This document shows, one piece after another, positions 22,449 through 22,657 of a DNA stretch of 22,657 nucleotides. The DNA lies in IMG/VR virus record IMGVR_UViG_3300010885_029098, positions 1 through 22,657 of that record, one strand, 5' to 3'. The notes under the pieces were generated by a model. The model was not told where the DNA came from, did no database searches, and saw nothing but the letters and a program-made list of their open reading frames with translations. Each line of letters opens with the position of its first letter. The first letter of the stretch is position 1. Origin of the DNA: a virus. The position numbers and the translations under genes are program-made.

Positions 22449-22657
22449 CTAACTCTTTTCTGCTTCCCTATCAGCCTTTGGATCACGTAATACGTATTGA
22501 CCCTTTTGCATCTTTGTAAACAGGTCAGGACGGTCTTTGACCATCTTATTCACTTGTGCATAGGTCAAGTGAGTTTCCTCTGACACTTCGTTCAGGGATA
22601 CTTCCTTACCGGCGTTGCTGATGATCCAGTCTTCTGCAGCCTCTTTAACTGTACGAC
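22449..22657 (-). CDS. C-terminal part of a winged-helix-like small protein (5' end outside window)
   Basis: An open minus-strand frame enters from the right edge and gives 68 residues before a TAG at 22451-22449. The visible part is charged and alpha-helical. The stretch LNEVSEETHLTYAQVNKMVK, followed by a short strand-like GQYVLRD, looks like a helix-turn-helix with a wing, so a DNA-binding role is possible. It is the first visible gene of the block that leads into the terminase, where phages often keep small DNA-binding proteins. The start is not in the window, so length and N-terminal domains are unknown. The family is not recognised; the winged-helix reading is inferred from pattern alone. 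Confidence 0.65.
   Translation of the reverse strand, partial: RTVKEAAEDWIISNAGKEVSLNEVSEETHLTYAQVNKMVKDRPDLFTKMQKGQYVLRDPKADREAEKS

Overview
The window is the structural and packaging half of a tailed double-stranded DNA bacteriophage (Caudoviricetes). Every credible gene lies on the minus strand, so the transcription order runs from the right edge to the left edge. The chain terminase, portal, prohead protease, HK97-fold capsid, neck proteins, tail terminator and fibres fixes the identity. Most starts carry purine-rich Shine-Dalgarno sequences (GGAGG, GAGG), so the host is a bacterium. Base composition leans towards AT by eye. Several protein types (terminase neighbours, the large protease fusion, the portal-MuF fusion, G-X-T collagen fibres) resemble uncultured freshwater actinobacterial phages, but the host assignment is an inference.

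Right to left: four small genes (two with helix-turn-helix character) lead into the small and large terminase subunits (21602-19703). An accessory and lysis/replication block follows (19703-15304). It holds an HNH protein, an exported lysozyme-like transglycosylase, an unknown gene, a 2OG-Fe(II) oxygenase-like protein, an unknown gene, an XhlA-like membrane protein, an unknown gene, a Cas4/RecB-type nuclease, a DUF1599/Nmad1-type protein and a single-stranded DNA-binding protein. After a small membrane protein comes the head module: portal fused to a MuF domain, an unusually large prohead protease fusion, an acidic companion protein sharing modules with it, a helix-turn-helix protein, a metallophosphoesterase, an acidic protein and the major capsid protein. 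The capsid gene has its own sigma70-like promoter and a strong intrinsic terminator. Downstream are a small protein and five neck/connector genes (head-tail adaptor, stopper, gp10-like and tail terminator types among them), then three fibre-type genes. The last fibre is a G-X-T collagen-like protein cut by the left edge. No tape-measure or major tail tube gene is visible, so the tail module must lie further left if the phage has a long tail.

Genes are tightly packed. Six junctions share the same 8-nt start/stop overlap and several others use ATGA. No gap without a gene exceeds about 120 bases. The longer gaps hold recognisable signals: the capsid promoter, the capsid terminator, a 16-bp hairpin that covers the ribosome-binding site of the helix-turn-helix gene, and a hairpin after ssb. 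No tRNA, CRISPR array, insertion sequence or integrase was seen.

The points most worth a second look are the oxygenase that has Asn where the distal iron-binding His should be, the module duplication between the protease fusion and its neighbour, the RBS-masking hairpin, and the collagen fibre whose best ribosome-binding site points at an ATG one base out of frame.
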